This document shows positions 36,922 to 46,254 of a DNA stretch of 64,000 nucleotides, in pieces; positions within the stretch are counted from its first letter, which is position 1, and every line of letters starts with the position of its first letter. This DNA comes from Candidatus Nanopelagicales bacterium. GTDB taxonomy: Bacteria > Actinomycetota > Actinomycetes > S36-B12. Made by a program: the position numbers and the translations under genes. Below the pieces are notes generated by a model that was not told the origin of the DNA, did no database searches, and worked only from the letters and a program-made list of their open reading frames with translations. Where the stretch lies: NCBI GenBank assembly GCA_028687755.1, contig JAQTZL010000002.1, positions 212,459 to 276,458 of the forward strand, in the 5' to 3' direction.

Positions 36922-37668
36922 GTGGCACGTACCGCTCCGGTGCGCGACTTCGCACCAACCGTTCAAAAGCTGCGTCTGAAATACGCCAAGCGCGGTCGTT
37001 TACGTTTTTCTTCACATCGCGATTTTCAACGAGCCTTTGAACGTGCCTTGCGTCGCGCAAATGTGCCCATTGCATTCAGCACAGGTTTCTCTCCCCACCC
37101 AAAGGTTTCGTACAACAACGCTGCTCCGACTGGAACGGCAAGTGAGGCTGAGTACATCGAGATTGGTGTGACGGTCCAGTGCGATCCCGATCGAATCCGC
37201 CTGGCCCTTGATGAAGCCTTGCCGCCTGGCCTAGACATCGTGGATGCAGTGGTGTCAAACACGCCCGACTTCGCTGCTCGATTAGAGGCCAGCCAGTGGC
37301 GCCTGGAATTCCCCGGTGTGGGGCAAGAAGAGCTCGCCAAGGTGGTTGAACTGTTCATGTCGCAAGGTGAAGTCCTCGTAGAACGCCTCATGAAAACCGG
37401 AATTCGCACCTTTGATGCCCGCTCAGCGGTCGTATTTGCGCAAGTCCTGGATCACGAGGCGACTCCTGGCGATCCAGAGTGTGCGATACTCACCTTGGTT
37501 GTTCGGCATAGCACTCCCGCTGTACGACCTGACGATGTTCTTGCCGCGCTGCGGCGAGTGGCTGACCTCGTGCCGCCCACCCCTGTAAGGGTGACCCGGC
37601 TGGCGCAGGGACCACTTGCCCCCGATGGCCAAGGCGTAGGAGACCCCTTCGCCCTTGACCGCGGTTAG
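36922..37668 (+). CDS. TIGR03936 / DUF2344 radical SAM-associated protein
   Basis: A 248-residue protein of the DUF2344 family: KLRLKYAKRGRLRFSSHRDFQRAFERALRRA near the N-terminus and AFSTGFSPHPKVSYN are its hallmarks. It is always found beside or fused to the radical SAM protein upstream and may bind its RNA or protein substrate; the function is unknown. The GTG at 36922 abuts the upstream TAA with no gap, so they are co-translated. The next gene, rne, starts 93 bases later behind a hairpin. Confidence 0.85.
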   Translation: MARTAPVRDFAPTVQKLRLKYAKRGRLRFSSHRDFQRAFERALRRANVPIAFSTGFSPHPKVSYNNAAPTGTASEAEYIEIGVTVQCDPDRIRLALDEALPPGLDIVDAVVSNTPDFAARLEASQWRLEFPGVGQEELAKVVELFMSQGEVLVERLMKTGIRTFDARSAVVFAQVLDHEATPGDPECAILTLVVRHSTPAVRPDDVLAALRRVADLVPPTPVRVTRLAQGPLAPDGQGVGDPFALDRG

Positions 37669-37693
37669 CGAGAGCCAAGAGCCCCATGGCTTT

Positions 37694-37718
37694 GTGTGTC
37701 GCCCTCGGGTGGACACAC
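37694..37718 (+). promoter_or_regulatory. hairpin in the rne leader
   Basis: GTGTGTC (37694-37700) pairs with GACACAC (37712-37718); inside it GCCC can pair with GGGT around a tight CTCG turn, with one bulged G. It sits 44-68 bases before the rne start. RNase E mRNA in E. coli is controlled by leader hairpins, but homology to those is not claimed. Confidence 0.4.
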
Positions 37719-37761
37719 CTGATTGGCGAATTGCATTTGCCACCGAAGGAGACTCGACCCA

Positions 37762-40113
37762 ATGGTCGACAACGAAAACCCCAATTCCACTGATTCAGAC
37801 ACCCCTGCTCCACGTACTCGCCGCCGGGCCGCCAGCCGTCCCGCTGGCCCACCGGTTGAGGTTGAGGCCGTTATTGAACAGGCGCCTGCCAAGGCACCAA
37901 CGAAGAAGGCAGCACGCGCTCCACGCAAGACCAAGGCTCAAGCAGCACAGGCTGACCTTGAGCAGGCCGCAGAACAGGTAACAGAGCAGGCTGCTGAACA
38001 GGCTCCAGCAAAGGTAACGAAGGGTGGCCGCGCGCCAATCGCCGCTGCCTTTGTCGCACCAGTGTTTATCGCTCCCGAGCCAGTCCAGGCCCAAGAAGGC
38101 GAAAAGCCCAAGAAGTCGTCCAATAACCGTCGCGGCAAGGCCAAGCCTGCTGAAGTCAGTGCCGAAGAGGCCGCTGAATCAACCGCAACTGAGGGTGATT
38201 CAGCTGATGAGGCCAACGCTGATGGCGATGAACTTGGCCAAGATGGTCAGCCACGTCGTCGTCGCCGTCGCGGTGGCCGCGGTCGTCGTAAGCGCACGGG
38301 TGAAGGCAATGACGAGTCAACTGAAGAGTCAGACACGAGCGACGAAGCAGGCGCGGAGTCTGAAGAAGATGCTGATGCAGTTGAAGGCGAAACCGAAGAG
38401 CAGGCGGCCTCTCGCCGTCGTCGTCGTCGCCGTCGTCGCGGAAATGATGATCTTGAGCCTTCGCCTGACGATCCACCTAACACTGTGGTCAAGGTGCGTG
38501 AACCGCGTGCCAAGGGTGACGATGTTTCTTCAATGCGCGGTTCAACGCGCCTTGAAGCAAAGAAGCAGCGTCGACGTGAAGGTCGCGAAGCTGGCCGCCG
38601 CCGTCCACCAATTTTGACTGAGTCTGAATTCCTGGCACGTCGCGAAGCCGTGAATCGTGTGATGGTTGTTCGTCAAAATGGCGATCGCACCCAGATTGCA
38701 GTTCTTGAAGATGGCGTTCTCGTTGAACATTACGTCACGCGCGGTTCATCAGGTTCACTCGTCGGCAACGTCTACTTGGGTCGCGTACAAAACGTGCTGC
38801 CAAGCATGGAAGCTGCGTTTGTTGACATTGGTCGCGGTCGTAACGCGGTGCTGTATGCAGGCGAAGTGAACTGGGATGCAGCAGGCCTAGAAGGTCAACC
38901 AAAGCGCATTGAACTTGCCATGAAGTCGGGCGATCCAGTGCTTGTGCAGGTCACCAAGGATCCTGTTGGTCAAAAGGGTGCGCGCCTGACAAGTCAGATT
39001 TCCTTGCCTGGTCGTTTCTTGGTGTACGTGCCAGACGGTTCGATGACCGGCATTAGTCGCAAGCTTCCTGACACCGAACGCTCACGCCTCAAAAGCATCT
39101 TGAAGCGAGTTATGCCAGAAGAAGCCGGCGTGATCGTTCGCACCGCTGCTGAAGGCGCTCCAGAAGAAGCGCTTGTGCAAGATGTTGAGCGTTTGAAGGC
39201 TCAATGGGCTGACATCAGTACGCGCACGGAAAACGCAACACCGCCTACTTTGCTTTACGGAGAACCTGATCTTGCGATCAAGGTTGTTCGTGACATCTTC
39301 AATGAAGATGTGAACAAAATGGTGGTTGCTGGTGGCGATGCTTGGGCAACCTTGCAGGAATATGTCACTGCAGTAGCACCTGATCTTGCTGATCGCCTTG
39401 AGCATCACGTTGGTAACACTGATGTCTTTGCTGAGTACCGCATCGATGAGCAGCTCGCAAAGGCACTTGATCGCAAGGTCTGGTTGCCTTCAGGTGGCTC
39501 GCTTGTGATTGACCGCACTGAAGCAATGACTGTGGTTGACGTCAACACCGGCAAGTTCACTGGTCAAGGTGGCAACCTCGAGCAAACAGTGACCAGTAAC
39601 AACCTTGAAGCAGCTGAAGAAATCGTTCGTCAGCTTCGCCTTCGCGACATCGGCGGCATCATCGTCGTTGACTTCATCGACATGGTGTTGGAAAGCAACC
39701 GAGATTTGGTGCTTCGTCGACTTGTCGAATGTTTAGGTCGCGATCGCACTAAGCATCAAGTTGCGGAAGTCACCAGCCTTGGCTTAGTTCAGATGACCCG
39801 TAAGCGCATTGGTTCAGGTTTGATTGAGTCGTTCTCAACGAACTGCGAAACCTGTAATGGTCGCGGTATCAAGGTGAACCTACATGAGCATGATCACCTT
39901 GAATCACCAAAGAGCCGTCGCCCTGCAAATGCTGTCGATCCAGCAGATGTTGCAGCGCGTACTGTTGCACCTATGGAACCTGAAGAAGATGTGACAAACG
40001 AAGCAATTGAAGCAATCAAGGCTGAAGCACATGCTGAAGCCGCTGCTGATGAAGCTGCGTATGAAGAAGTTGCCCATGCAGTTGCAGTAGATAGCGACTC
40101 CGCGGACGCGTAA
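37762..40113 (+). CDS. rne: ribonuclease E/G
   Basis: A 783-residue endoribonuclease for mRNA decay and rRNA processing. The first 290 residues form a low-complexity arm alternating acidic and arginine-rich blocks, including runs of six and ten arginines, as in actinobacterial RNase E. An S1-like domain follows (VGNVYLGRVQNVLPSMEAAFVDIG), then the DNase I-like catalytic domain with metal ligands D593 (VVDVNTGKF) and D637 (DFIDM), 44 residues apart as in E. coli (43). The Zn-link is C695-x2-C698. An acidic tail ends the protein. The ATG at 37762 has GAAGGAGA upstream; an in-frame ATG 13 codons earlier lacks one. Confidence 0.95.
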   Translation: MVDNENPNSTDSDTPAPRTRRRAASRPAGPPVEVEAVIEQAPAKAPTKKAARAPRKTKAQAAQADLEQAAEQVTEQAAEQAPAKVTKGGRAPIAAAFVAPVFIAPEPVQAQEGEKPKKSSNNRRGKAKPAEVSAEEAAESTATEGDSADEANADGDELGQDGQPRRRRRRGGRGRRKRTGEGNDESTEESDTSDEAGAESEEDADAVEGETEEQAASRRRRRRRRRGNDDLEPSPDDPPNTVVKVREPRAKGDDVSSMRGSTRLEAKKQRRREGREAGRRRPPILTESEFLARREAVNRVMVVRQNGDRTQIAVLEDGVLVEHYVTRGSSGSLVGNVYLGRVQNVLPSMEAAFVDIGRGRNAVLYAGEVNWDAAGLEGQPKRIELAMKSGDPVLVQVTKDPVGQKGARLTSQISLPGRFLVYVPDGSMTGISRKLPDTERSRLKSILKRVMPEEAGVIVRTAAEGAPEEALVQDVERLKAQWADISTRTENATPPTLLYGEPDLAIKVVRDIFNEDVNKMVVAGGDAWATLQEYVTAVAPDLADRLEHHVGNTDVFAEYRIDEQLAKALDRKVWLPSGGSLVIDRTEAMTVVDVNTGKFTGQGGNLEQTVTSNNLEAAEEIVRQLRLRDIGGIIVVDFIDMVLESNRDLVLRRLVECLGRDRTKHQVAEVTSLGLVQMTRKRIGSGLIESFSTNCETCNGRGIKVNLHEHDHLESPKSRRPANAVDPADVAARTVAPMEPEEDVTNEAIEAIKAEAHAEAAADEAAYEEVAHAVAVDSDSADA

Positions 40114-40859
40114 TGACATCGACTGAACGCGAACTCCTTATTGACAATGTCAATGGAGTTCGCGTTTTGTCATTGAACAGACCTGAACGACTCAACGCGT
40201 TTACTGCACAGGCGTATTTCGGTCTAGCAGCAGCACTCGAAGAAGCTGCCGTTGATGACACTGTCGAAGTGGTGTTACTCAAGGGTGAAGGGCGCGCGTA
40301 TTGCGCAGGTGTTGATCTGTTTGCTTTGGGTGAAACTGACAGTGGCGAGTTCAGTCGCGGAATTAAGACTGTGGTGCTGGCGCTCGCAAACTTCCCAAAG
40401 CCCATCGTTGCTGCGGTGCACGGTGCAATCGTGGGCTTTGGCGCCACGATGCTCTTGCACGTTGACATCGTGCTGACGGCTGATGACGCCCGTTGGCGCT
40501 TTCCTTTCACTGAGCTTGGCACCGGGCCAGAGGCGGGCAGTTCCTACATGTTGCCCAAGATCGTGGGGGAGCGCCGAGCAGCGGAACTGTTGATGACCTC
40601 ACGCTGGGTCAGTGGCCAAGAGGCTGCTGAGCTGGGTTTGGCAACTGATGCCGTGCCAGCTGATCAGGTCCATCAGATGGGCCTGCTGGTGGCACAAAAG
40701 CTCACCAGCCTCAAAGGAGCGGCCTTAGTGGAGACCAAGGCCCTCATGCGCCTTGGTTGGGCCCAGGAAATCGCGGGAGCCATTGATCGAGAGACCAAAA
40801 CTGCTGGGGAAATAGGCCGCAAACTTGGTGGGGGCGGCTTTGCATGGGGCGCTCGTTAG
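40113..40859 (+). CDS. enoyl-CoA hydratase/isomerase (crotonase) family protein
   Basis: A 248-residue crotonase. The core GEGRAYCAGVDLFALGE (oxyanion-hole GRAYCAG) and the second oxyanion segment AVHGAIVGFGATMLLHVDIV are present. FPFTELGTGPEAGSSYMLPKIVG carries the E in the position of the second catalytic glutamate, while the first glutamate is not obvious, so isomerase-type activity is as likely as hydratase. Its ATG shares the last A of the rne stop (TAATG). It is inserted between rne and rplU, which are usually closer together in actinobacteria. Confidence 0.85.
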   Translation: MTSTERELLIDNVNGVRVLSLNRPERLNAFTAQAYFGLAAALEEAAVDDTVEVVLLKGEGRAYCAGVDLFALGETDSGEFSRGIKTVVLALANFPKPIVAAVHGAIVGFGATMLLHVDIVLTADDARWRFPFTELGTGPEAGSSYMLPKIVGERRAAELLMTSRWVSGQEAAELGLATDAVPADQVHQMGLLVAQKLTSLKGAALVETKALMRLGWAQEIAGAIDRETKTAGEIGRKLGGGGFAWGAR

Positions 40860-40867
40860 GGGCCAGT

Positions 40868-40897
40868 TTGACCCATTGAGTGCCTCTTGCGTACTCT
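40868..40897 (+). promoter_or_regulatory. predicted promoter of rplU-rpmA
   Basis: TTGACC (40868-40873), an 18-base spacer and TACTCT (40892-40897) form a sigma-70-like promoter right after the crotonase stop. The predicted start is near 40904. Confidence 0.55.
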
Positions 40898-40904
40898 TAG
40901 GACC

Positions 40905-40920
40905 CGGACATTTGTGTCCG
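40905..40920 (+). promoter_or_regulatory. 5'-terminal hairpin of the rplU leader
   Basis: CGGACA-TTTG-TGTCCG is a perfect 6-bp stem with a 4-base loop, located exactly at the predicted 5' end of the rplU mRNA. It may protect the transcript or contribute to L21 autoregulation; neither is shown. Confidence 0.4.
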
Positions 40921-40968
40921 CGTGTGTTTCAGGTTCGAAACCGCAGAATTACGAGGTAGGAGTACGTG

Positions 40969-41283
40969 GTGTACGCGATTGTGCGCGCTGGCGGCCGTCA
41001 GGAAAAGGTCGCAGTTGGCGACGTTGTAGTGCTGGACCGGGTAGCCGGAGCTCCAGGCACCTCTGTTGCATTGCCTTGCTTGCTTATGGTTGATGGCACC
41101 TCGGTGACCACCGATTCCGCAGCTCTTGCCAAGATCAAGGTTTCGGCCGAGATCATTGAGCACAAGCGCGGGCCAAAGATCGACATTTTGAAGTACAAGA
41201 ACAAGACCGGTTACCGCCGTCGTCAGGGCCACCGTCAGGAGCTCACTGCCGTCAAGGTCACCGAAATCGCGACCGGGAAGTAG
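40969..41283 (+). CDS. rplU: 50S ribosomal protein L21
   Basis: A 104-residue large-subunit protein beginning [18 protein letters not shown], the typical MYAIVxxGGKQ start. Two adjacent GTG codons exist at 40966 and 40969; the second gives the canonical N-terminus and sits six bases after AGGAG, so it is chosen. The C-terminal [21 protein letters not shown] is the L21 signature. rpmA follows nine bases later. Confidence 0.96.
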   Translation: MYAIVRAGGRQEKVAVGDVVVLDRVAGAPGTSVALPCLLMVDGTSVTTDSAALAKIKVSAEIIEHKRGPKIDILKYKNKTGYRRRQGHRQELTAVKVTEIATGK

Positions 41284-41292
41284 TGAACTTAA

Positions 41293-41544
41293 ATGGCATC
41301 CAAAAAGGGCGTATCCAGTACCCGTAACGGCCGCGACTCCAACTCACAGCGTCTTGGTGTCAAGCGCTTTGGTGGGCAAGAAGTCAACGCAGGCGAGATC
41401 ATCGTTCGCCAGCGCGGCACCCACTTCCACCCGGGCAACAATGTTGGCCGCGGCAAGGACGACACGTTGTTTGCACTTTCAGCAGGCCGCGTTGAGTTCG
41501 GTTCACATCGCGGTCGTCGCGTCGTGAACATCCTGGCGCAGTAG
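41293..41544 (+). CDS. rpmA: 50S ribosomal protein L27
   Basis: An 83-residue protein of the peptidyl-transferase region. It begins [20 protein letters not shown], so it has no cleavable N-terminal extension of the Firmicutes type; [22 protein letters not shown] is the family core. It is followed by a strong terminator, ending the rplU-rpmA transcript. Confidence 0.97.
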   Translation: MASKKGVSSTRNGRDSNSQRLGVKRFGGQEVNAGEIIVRQRGTHFHPGNNVGRGKDDTLFALSAGRVEFGSHRGRRVVNILAQ

Positions 41545-41574
41545 TTTCGCACTTCGCGCAGTACCAATCTTCGA

Positions 41575-41609
41575 ACGAGGCGAGCTACGGCTCGCCTCGT
41601 TTGTCTTTG
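41575..41609 (+). terminator. intrinsic terminator after rpmA
   Basis: A perfect 11-bp stem ACGAGGCGAGC / GCTCGCCTCGT with a TACG tetraloop (41575-41600) is followed by TTGTCTTTG. It is one of the clearest terminators in the window. Confidence 0.92.
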
Positions 41610-41641
41610 GCCCCACCGGGTCACATACGTAAGGATCAGTT

Positions 41642-43036
41642 ATGACCACCTTCGTCGATCGCGTGCAGTTGTACGCGCAGGCGGGCGATGGTGGCAATGG
41701 CTGCGCATCGATTCTGCGTGAGAAGTTCAAGCCCCTTGGCGGCCCAGATGGCGGTAACGGTGGCAAGGGTGGCGACATCATTCTTGAAGTCGACCCACAG
41801 GTCACCACGCTTCTTGAGTTCCATCACCGTCCGCATCAAAAAGCTACCAACGGCAAACCAGGCGCGGGTAACAACCGCCATGGTGCCCAAGGTAAAGACG
41901 TAGTCCTCAAGGTCCCATCCGGCACGGTTGTCACGACCCAAAGCGGCAAGATTCTTGCTGACCTCGTGGGCGCTGGAATGTCATACGTGTTGGCCCAAGG
42001 CGGTCGCGGTGGTCTTGGTAACGCAGCGTTGGCGAGCCCTCGTCGCAAGGCTCCAGGTTTTGCGTTGATTGGCGAACCAGGCGATAACCGCGATGTTGTT
42101 CTTGAACTGAAAACAGTTGCTGACGTTGCTCTCGTGGGTTTCCCAAGTGCCGGTAAGTCCAGCATGATCGCGGCTTTGAGCGCTGCGCGCCCAAAGATTG
42201 CCGACTACCCATTCACCACCTTGGTGCCAAACCTTGGTGTCGTCACCGCTGGCGACACCATCTTCACTGTTGCTGACGTTCCAGGTTTGATTCCGGGTGC
42301 AAGTCAGGGCAAGGGTCTTGGTCTGGAATTCCTGCGTCACGTCGAACGCTGCAGCGTGTTGGTGCACGTTCTTGATGCAGCAACCTTGGAACCAGGTCGC
42401 GATCCTCTTGATGATCTTGATGCCATTGAAAAGGAACTTGAGCTCTATGGCGGCCTTGCTGATCGGCCACGCATTGTGGCAATCAACAAGATCGATATTC
42501 CTGATGGGCGAACGATGGCCGAGCTCGTTCGGCCAAGTTTGGTTGGACGCGGTTATCAGGTGTACGAAGTGTCTGCTGCAACCCACGAGGGTTTGCGTGA
42601 ATTGACCTATGCAATGGCAGTGCTCGTTGCGAAGGCACGTGCAGCAGTGGTGCATGAAATTGCTCCACGCATTGTGATTTCTCCACGCGCGGTCAACGAA
42701 GAAGAATTCACCGTGGTGCAAGAGATCGACGGCTTCCGCGTACGCGGCGCACGCCCTGAACGTTGGGTTCGCCAAACTGACTTCAGCAATGATGAAGCTG
42801 TCGGCTACTTGGGCGATCGCCTGGCTCGTTTGGGAGTTGAGGCTGAGCTCATTGAGCAGGGCGCAAAGCCTGGTACGGCAGTCATGATCGGTTCCGAAGA
42901 AAACGCGGTTGTGTTCGATTGGCACCCATCAATCCAGGCCAATACTCGTTCAGAAGCTTCGCCACGTGGCACCGATGTGCGTGTACATCTGGGCGAACGT
43001 CAACGCAATGAGGACAATAGCGTTTATGACGACTGA
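41642..43036 (+). CDS. obg: GTPase Obg/CgtA
   Basis: A 464-residue ribosome-assembly GTPase. The glycine-rich Obg fold fills residues 1-158 ([13 protein letters not shown]). The G domain has G1 GFPSAGKSS at 166-174, G2 in FTTL, G3 DVPGL and G4 NKID. A C-terminal OCT domain extends from about 345 to 425, with a polar tail. The ATG at 41642 has AAGGATCAG upstream. Its last 11 bases overlap the proB start. Confidence 0.96.
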   Translation: MTTFVDRVQLYAQAGDGGNGCASILREKFKPLGGPDGGNGGKGGDIILEVDPQVTTLLEFHHRPHQKATNGKPGAGNNRHGAQGKDVVLKVPSGTVVTTQSGKILADLVGAGMSYVLAQGGRGGLGNAALASPRRKAPGFALIGEPGDNRDVVLELKTVADVALVGFPSAGKSSMIAALSAARPKIADYPFTTLVPNLGVVTAGDTIFTVADVPGLIPGASQGKGLGLEFLRHVERCSVLVHVLDAATLEPGRDPLDDLDAIEKELELYGGLADRPRIVAINKIDIPDGRTMAELVRPSLVGRGYQVYEVSAATHEGLRELTYAMAVLVAKARAAVVHEIAPRIVISPRAVNEEEFTVVQEIDGFRVRGARPERWVRQTDFSNDEAVGYLGDRLARLGVEAELIEQGAKPGTAVMIGSEENAVVFDWHPSIQANTRSEASPRGTDVRVHLGERQRNEDNSVYDD

Positions 43037-44153
43037 GGTACGAGGTGCGATTGCTTCGGCGTCGCGCATTGTCGTCAAGGTGGGGTCGTCATCACTGACC
43101 CGCCGTGATGGTGGCATCAACGAAGAAGCGATTACCAATCTTGTAGCTCAATTAGCCAAGCGGCGTTCGCTTGGTCATCAAGTTGTTCTCGTATCCAGCG
43201 GATCCATTGCTGCAGGTTTTCCAGTACTTGGATTAACTTCGCGTCCTCGTGATCTTGCAACACAGCAAGCATCAGCCAGCGTGGGTCAGGGCATGTTGAT
43301 TGCTCAATATTCAACTGCATTTGCCGAGTTTGGTCTGACGGTGGGGCAGGTGTTGCTGACAGCTGAAGATGTCACACGTCGTGCGCATTACGGCAATGCT
43401 CAGCGCACACTGTTCCGCTTACTTGAACTTGGTGTTGTGCCAATCGTGAACGAAAACGACACCGTTGCAACGGAAGAAATTCGGGTAGGCGATAACGATC
43501 GCCTCGCGGCTCTCGTTGCGCATGTGGTGCAAGCTGATGCGCTGGTGCTCTTGTCAGATGTTGACGGTTTGTATGACGGGCCGCCTTCGCAAGGTGGAGC
43601 GAAACTTATTTCGTCGGTGAAATCACCAGCAGATCTCCAGAGCCTGACCATTGGTGGTACTGGAGATGCCGGCATTGGCTCTGGCGGAATGTCTTCAAAG
43701 GTGGAAGCAGCGAGCATTGCTACCTCGGCTGGAATTCCGGTGTTGCTTACCTCGGCCGCGCTTGTTGAGCAGGCACTGGGTGAGGCCCAAGTAGGCACCG
43801 CATTCGCCCCAACCGGTGAGCGTTCATCAACGCGATTGTTGTGGTTGGCGCACGCCACCACAGGAACCGGGCGACTGCACCTAGATGCGGGAGCAGCTCG
43901 TGCAATCACTGAGCGAGGCTCATCATTGTTGCCAGCCGGGATTACGGCGGTTGAGGGCGATTTCTCTGCCGGTGACCCGGTAGATCTCATTGATCATGAA
44001 GGCAGTGCCATCGCCCGAGGTCTGGTGAATTTTGATTCAACTGAAATACCGCCACTTCTGGGTCGCTCCACCAAGGAATTGGCCGCGGAACTTGGGCCTG
44101 CATATGAGCGTGAGGTAGTCCACCGCGACGATCTTGTATTGCTGCGCAATTAG
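43026..44153 (+). CDS. proB: glutamate 5-kinase
   Basis: A 375-residue enzyme phosphorylating glutamate in the first step of proline synthesis. The amino-acid-kinase core begins [13 protein letters not shown], with [11 protein letters not shown] and [24 protein letters not shown]. The last 100 residues form the PUA domain ([13 protein letters not shown]...[11 protein letters not shown]). The ATG at 43026 overlaps the obg end by 11 bases; upstream in-frame starts lie deep in obg. proA follows nine bases after the stop. Confidence 0.96.
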   Translation: MTTEVRGAIASASRIVVKVGSSSLTRRDGGINEEAITNLVAQLAKRRSLGHQVVLVSSGSIAAGFPVLGLTSRPRDLATQQASASVGQGMLIAQYSTAFAEFGLTVGQVLLTAEDVTRRAHYGNAQRTLFRLLELGVVPIVNENDTVATEEIRVGDNDRLAALVAHVVQADALVLLSDVDGLYDGPPSQGGAKLISSVKSPADLQSLTIGGTGDAGIGSGGMSSKVEAASIATSAGIPVLLTSAALVEQALGEAQVGTAFAPTGERSSTRLLWLAHATTGTGRLHLDAGAARAITERGSSLLPAGITAVEGDFSAGDPVDLIDHEGSAIARGLVNFDSTEIPPLLGRSTKELAAELGPAYEREVVHRDDLVLLRN

Positions 44154-44162
44154 GCTTGGCGT

Positions 44163-45434
44163 ATGACGAACGAACGCGAACAGGTACTCGACGTTGCTCG
44201 CCGTGGGCGAGCAGTAGCCAATGCTGTTCGCCAACTGACACGGCATGAAAAAGATGCAGCGATCCTTGCCATTGCTGATGCACTTGATGCGCGCACGCCG
44301 GAGATAGTTGCCGCCAACGACATCGATGTTGCTCGCGCCCAAGATGCCGAAACACCAGAGGGCATCATTGATCGTCTGACATTGAATGACAGTCGAGTTG
44401 CTGCAATTGCTGATGCACTTCGTGAAGTTGCTGCTCTTCCGGATCCATGTGGTGAAGTTGTGCGCGGTTACACCTTGCCAAACGGTTTGCAGATTCGCCA
44501 GGTACGCGTCCCCATGGGTGTCGTAGGCATGATTTATGAAGCTCGTCCGAACGTGACAGTCGATGCGGCTGGATTGTGTTTAAAGAGTGGCAACGTTGCT
44601 CTTCTGCGCGGTTCTTCATCAGCGGCGACCACGAACACCGCACTCGTTGAAATTATGCGCGATGCGATTGTTGAGCGTGGTATCCCGGCAGACGCGATTC
44701 AACTCGTGCCTGGGCTGACTCACGAATCAACGAAGCATTTGATGACAGCTCGAGGATTAGTGGACGTATTGATTCCACGCGGTGGCGCTGCGCTCATCAA
44801 TAACGTGGTTGAAAACTCCACGGTTCCTGTCATTGAAACTGGCGTGGGGAACTGTCATGTCTACATTGATAAAGATGCAGACATTCAAAAGGCCATCAAC
44901 ATCATCGTGAACAGCAAAGTGCAACGTCCAAGTGTGTGCAACGCGGCTGAGACCCTGCTCGTGCACAAGGACATCGCTGACACTTTCTTGCCGCTGGCCG
45001 CTGCGGTACTCCATCAAAATGGCGTGACCTTGCATGCTGACCAGCGCGCATATGACCTCACTGTTGGAACTGGAATCCCGGTCGAGCATGTCACGGATGA
45101 GGACTGGGCACTTGAGTACCTGACCTTGGATTTGGCCGCAGGGGTGGTGGATTCCATTGATGAGGCCATCGCGCATATCCAGCGCTGGAGCTCAGGTCAC
45201 ACTGAATCCATCGTCACCGATAGTCAGGCATCAGCCGCCAAGTTCGTGGCTGGCATCGATTCTGCAGCCGTCATGATCAACGCGTCCACTCGATTCACTG
45301 ATGGTGGGGAATTTGGGTTTGGGGCTGAAATTGGCATCTCTACCCAGAAATTACATGCTCGTGGCCCCATGGGATTGGCCGAATTGACCACAACCACCTA
45401 CGTAGTGACGGGTGACGGGCACATCCGAGGGTAG
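44163..45434 (+). CDS. proA: gamma-glutamyl phosphate reductase
   Basis: A 423-residue NADPH-dependent aldehyde-dehydrogenase-type reductase, the second step of proline synthesis. The catalytic cysteine is C259 in [14 protein letters not shown]; the cofactor region [18 protein letters not shown] and the C-terminal [16 protein letters not shown] are diagnostic. The ATG at 44163 follows proB closely, so the pair is co-transcribed with obg. Confidence 0.97.
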   Translation: MTNEREQVLDVARRGRAVANAVRQLTRHEKDAAILAIADALDARTPEIVAANDIDVARAQDAETPEGIIDRLTLNDSRVAAIADALREVAALPDPCGEVVRGYTLPNGLQIRQVRVPMGVVGMIYEARPNVTVDAAGLCLKSGNVALLRGSSSAATTNTALVEIMRDAIVERGIPADAIQLVPGLTHESTKHLMTARGLVDVLIPRGGAALINNVVENSTVPVIETGVGNCHVYIDKDADIQKAINIIVNSKVQRPSVCNAAETLLVHKDIADTFLPLAAAVLHQNGVTLHADQRAYDLTVGTGIPVEHVTDEDWALEYLTLDLAAGVVDSIDEAIAHIQRWSSGHTESIVTDSQASAAKFVAGIDSAAVMINASTRFTDGGEFGFGAEIGISTQKLHARGPMGLAELTTTTYVVTGDGHIRG

Positions 45435-45480
45435 AAGTCGCTAAAGTAGGGATGCTTATTATTTTGGAGAGGATTTAGTC

Positions 45481-45627
45481 ATGAGTGTTTTCGCAAACTC
45501 GAATGCGATTGCAAATGAGGCAGCAGCCCATAGCGATCAAATCTCTCCCTACTACTTTGGCTTGTTCACCTTTGTAGCTCTCGGCGCCCTGCTTGTGGTC
45601 ACCATGATGCTCAAGGTTGACAACTAG
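45481..45627 (+). CDS. 48-residue single-pass membrane protein between proA and nadD
   Basis: This short gene has an ATG at 45481 preceded by GGAGAGG and a TAG at 45625-45627. The product starts MSVFANSNAIANEAAAHSDQ (polar), then has a Y-Y-F-G entry and a hydrophobic helix (about 28-43, rich in F, L, V, A), and ends KVDN. It is a plausible small membrane protein: good ribosome-binding site, tight packing (six bases before nadD) and a coherent topology. I do not recognise the family; small membrane proteins at this position occur in other actinobacteria. Confidence 0.65.
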   Translation: MSVFANSNAIANEAAAHSDQISPYYFGLFTFVALGALLVVTMMLKVDN

Positions 45628-45633
45628 CCACCC

Positions 45634-46254
45634 ATGACTTCCCGACGCCTCGGCGTCTTCGGTGGCACCTTCGACCCGATCCACTCAGGTCACCTCATCG
45701 CTGCCGCATCAGTTCGCAATGCCTTGGAACTTGAACAAGTCATCTTCGTACCGACTGGTCATTCTTGGCACAAGATTCCCGGCCCGCTGGCTCCTTCAAT
45801 GGATCGCTTAGCCATGGTGGATTTGGCTTTAGCTGATTACGAACACTTCTCGTCCTCAGATGTCGACATCAATCGGCTTGGCCCGACCTACACCGTTGAC
45901 ACACTGACAGATCTGCAAGCCCAATATGTGCAGGAATTTCCTGACGATGAATTCACGTGGTTCTTTATTACGGGTGCAGACGCGTTGACTGAATTTGCGA
46001 GCTGGAAAGACCCTGAAGAAATCCTTGCTCGCGCACAAATGGTTGGTGTGAGTCGACCTGGATTCACCGTTGCTCCTGGTCCGCTGTTGAGTGGGCATTC
46101 TGTCGTGATTGAGGCGCCGACTCCAGATATTTCATCGAGCGATATTCGCCAACGGGTGCGAGAGGGTCGAAGCCTTGAGGGACTTCTACCAATCGATGTT
46201 GCGCAATACATTGATGAGCACAATCTCTATCGCGATACCCCTGCGGGAATGTGA
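45634..46254 (+). CDS. nadD: nicotinate-nucleotide adenylyltransferase
   Basis: A 206-residue enzyme making deamido-NAD from nicotinate mononucleotide and ATP. The nucleotidyltransferase motif GGTFDPIHSGH is at 10-20, and the second motif ISSSDIRQRV is near the C-terminus. The ATG at 45634 lies six bases after the small membrane gene. Its TGA shares a base with the next ATG (TGATG), so the downstream LCP-like gene is coupled. nadD-rsfS linkage is conserved in actinobacteria. Confidence 0.95.
   Translation: MTSRRLGVFGGTFDPIHSGHLIAAASVRNALELEQVIFVPTGHSWHKIPGPLAPSMDRLAMVDLALADYEHFSSSDVDINRLGPTYTVDTLTDLQAQYVQEFPDDEFTWFFITGADALTEFASWKDPEEILARAQMVGVSRPGFTVAPGPLLSGHSVVIEAPTPDISSSDIRQRVREGRSLEGLLPIDVAQYIDEHNLYRDTPAGM

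Noticed and set aside
38156..38617. Arginine- and serine-rich open frames within the rne N-terminal region
   Set aside because: These are shadows caused by the repetitive arginine and acidic codons of the RNase E arm; none has a ribosome-binding site or fold.
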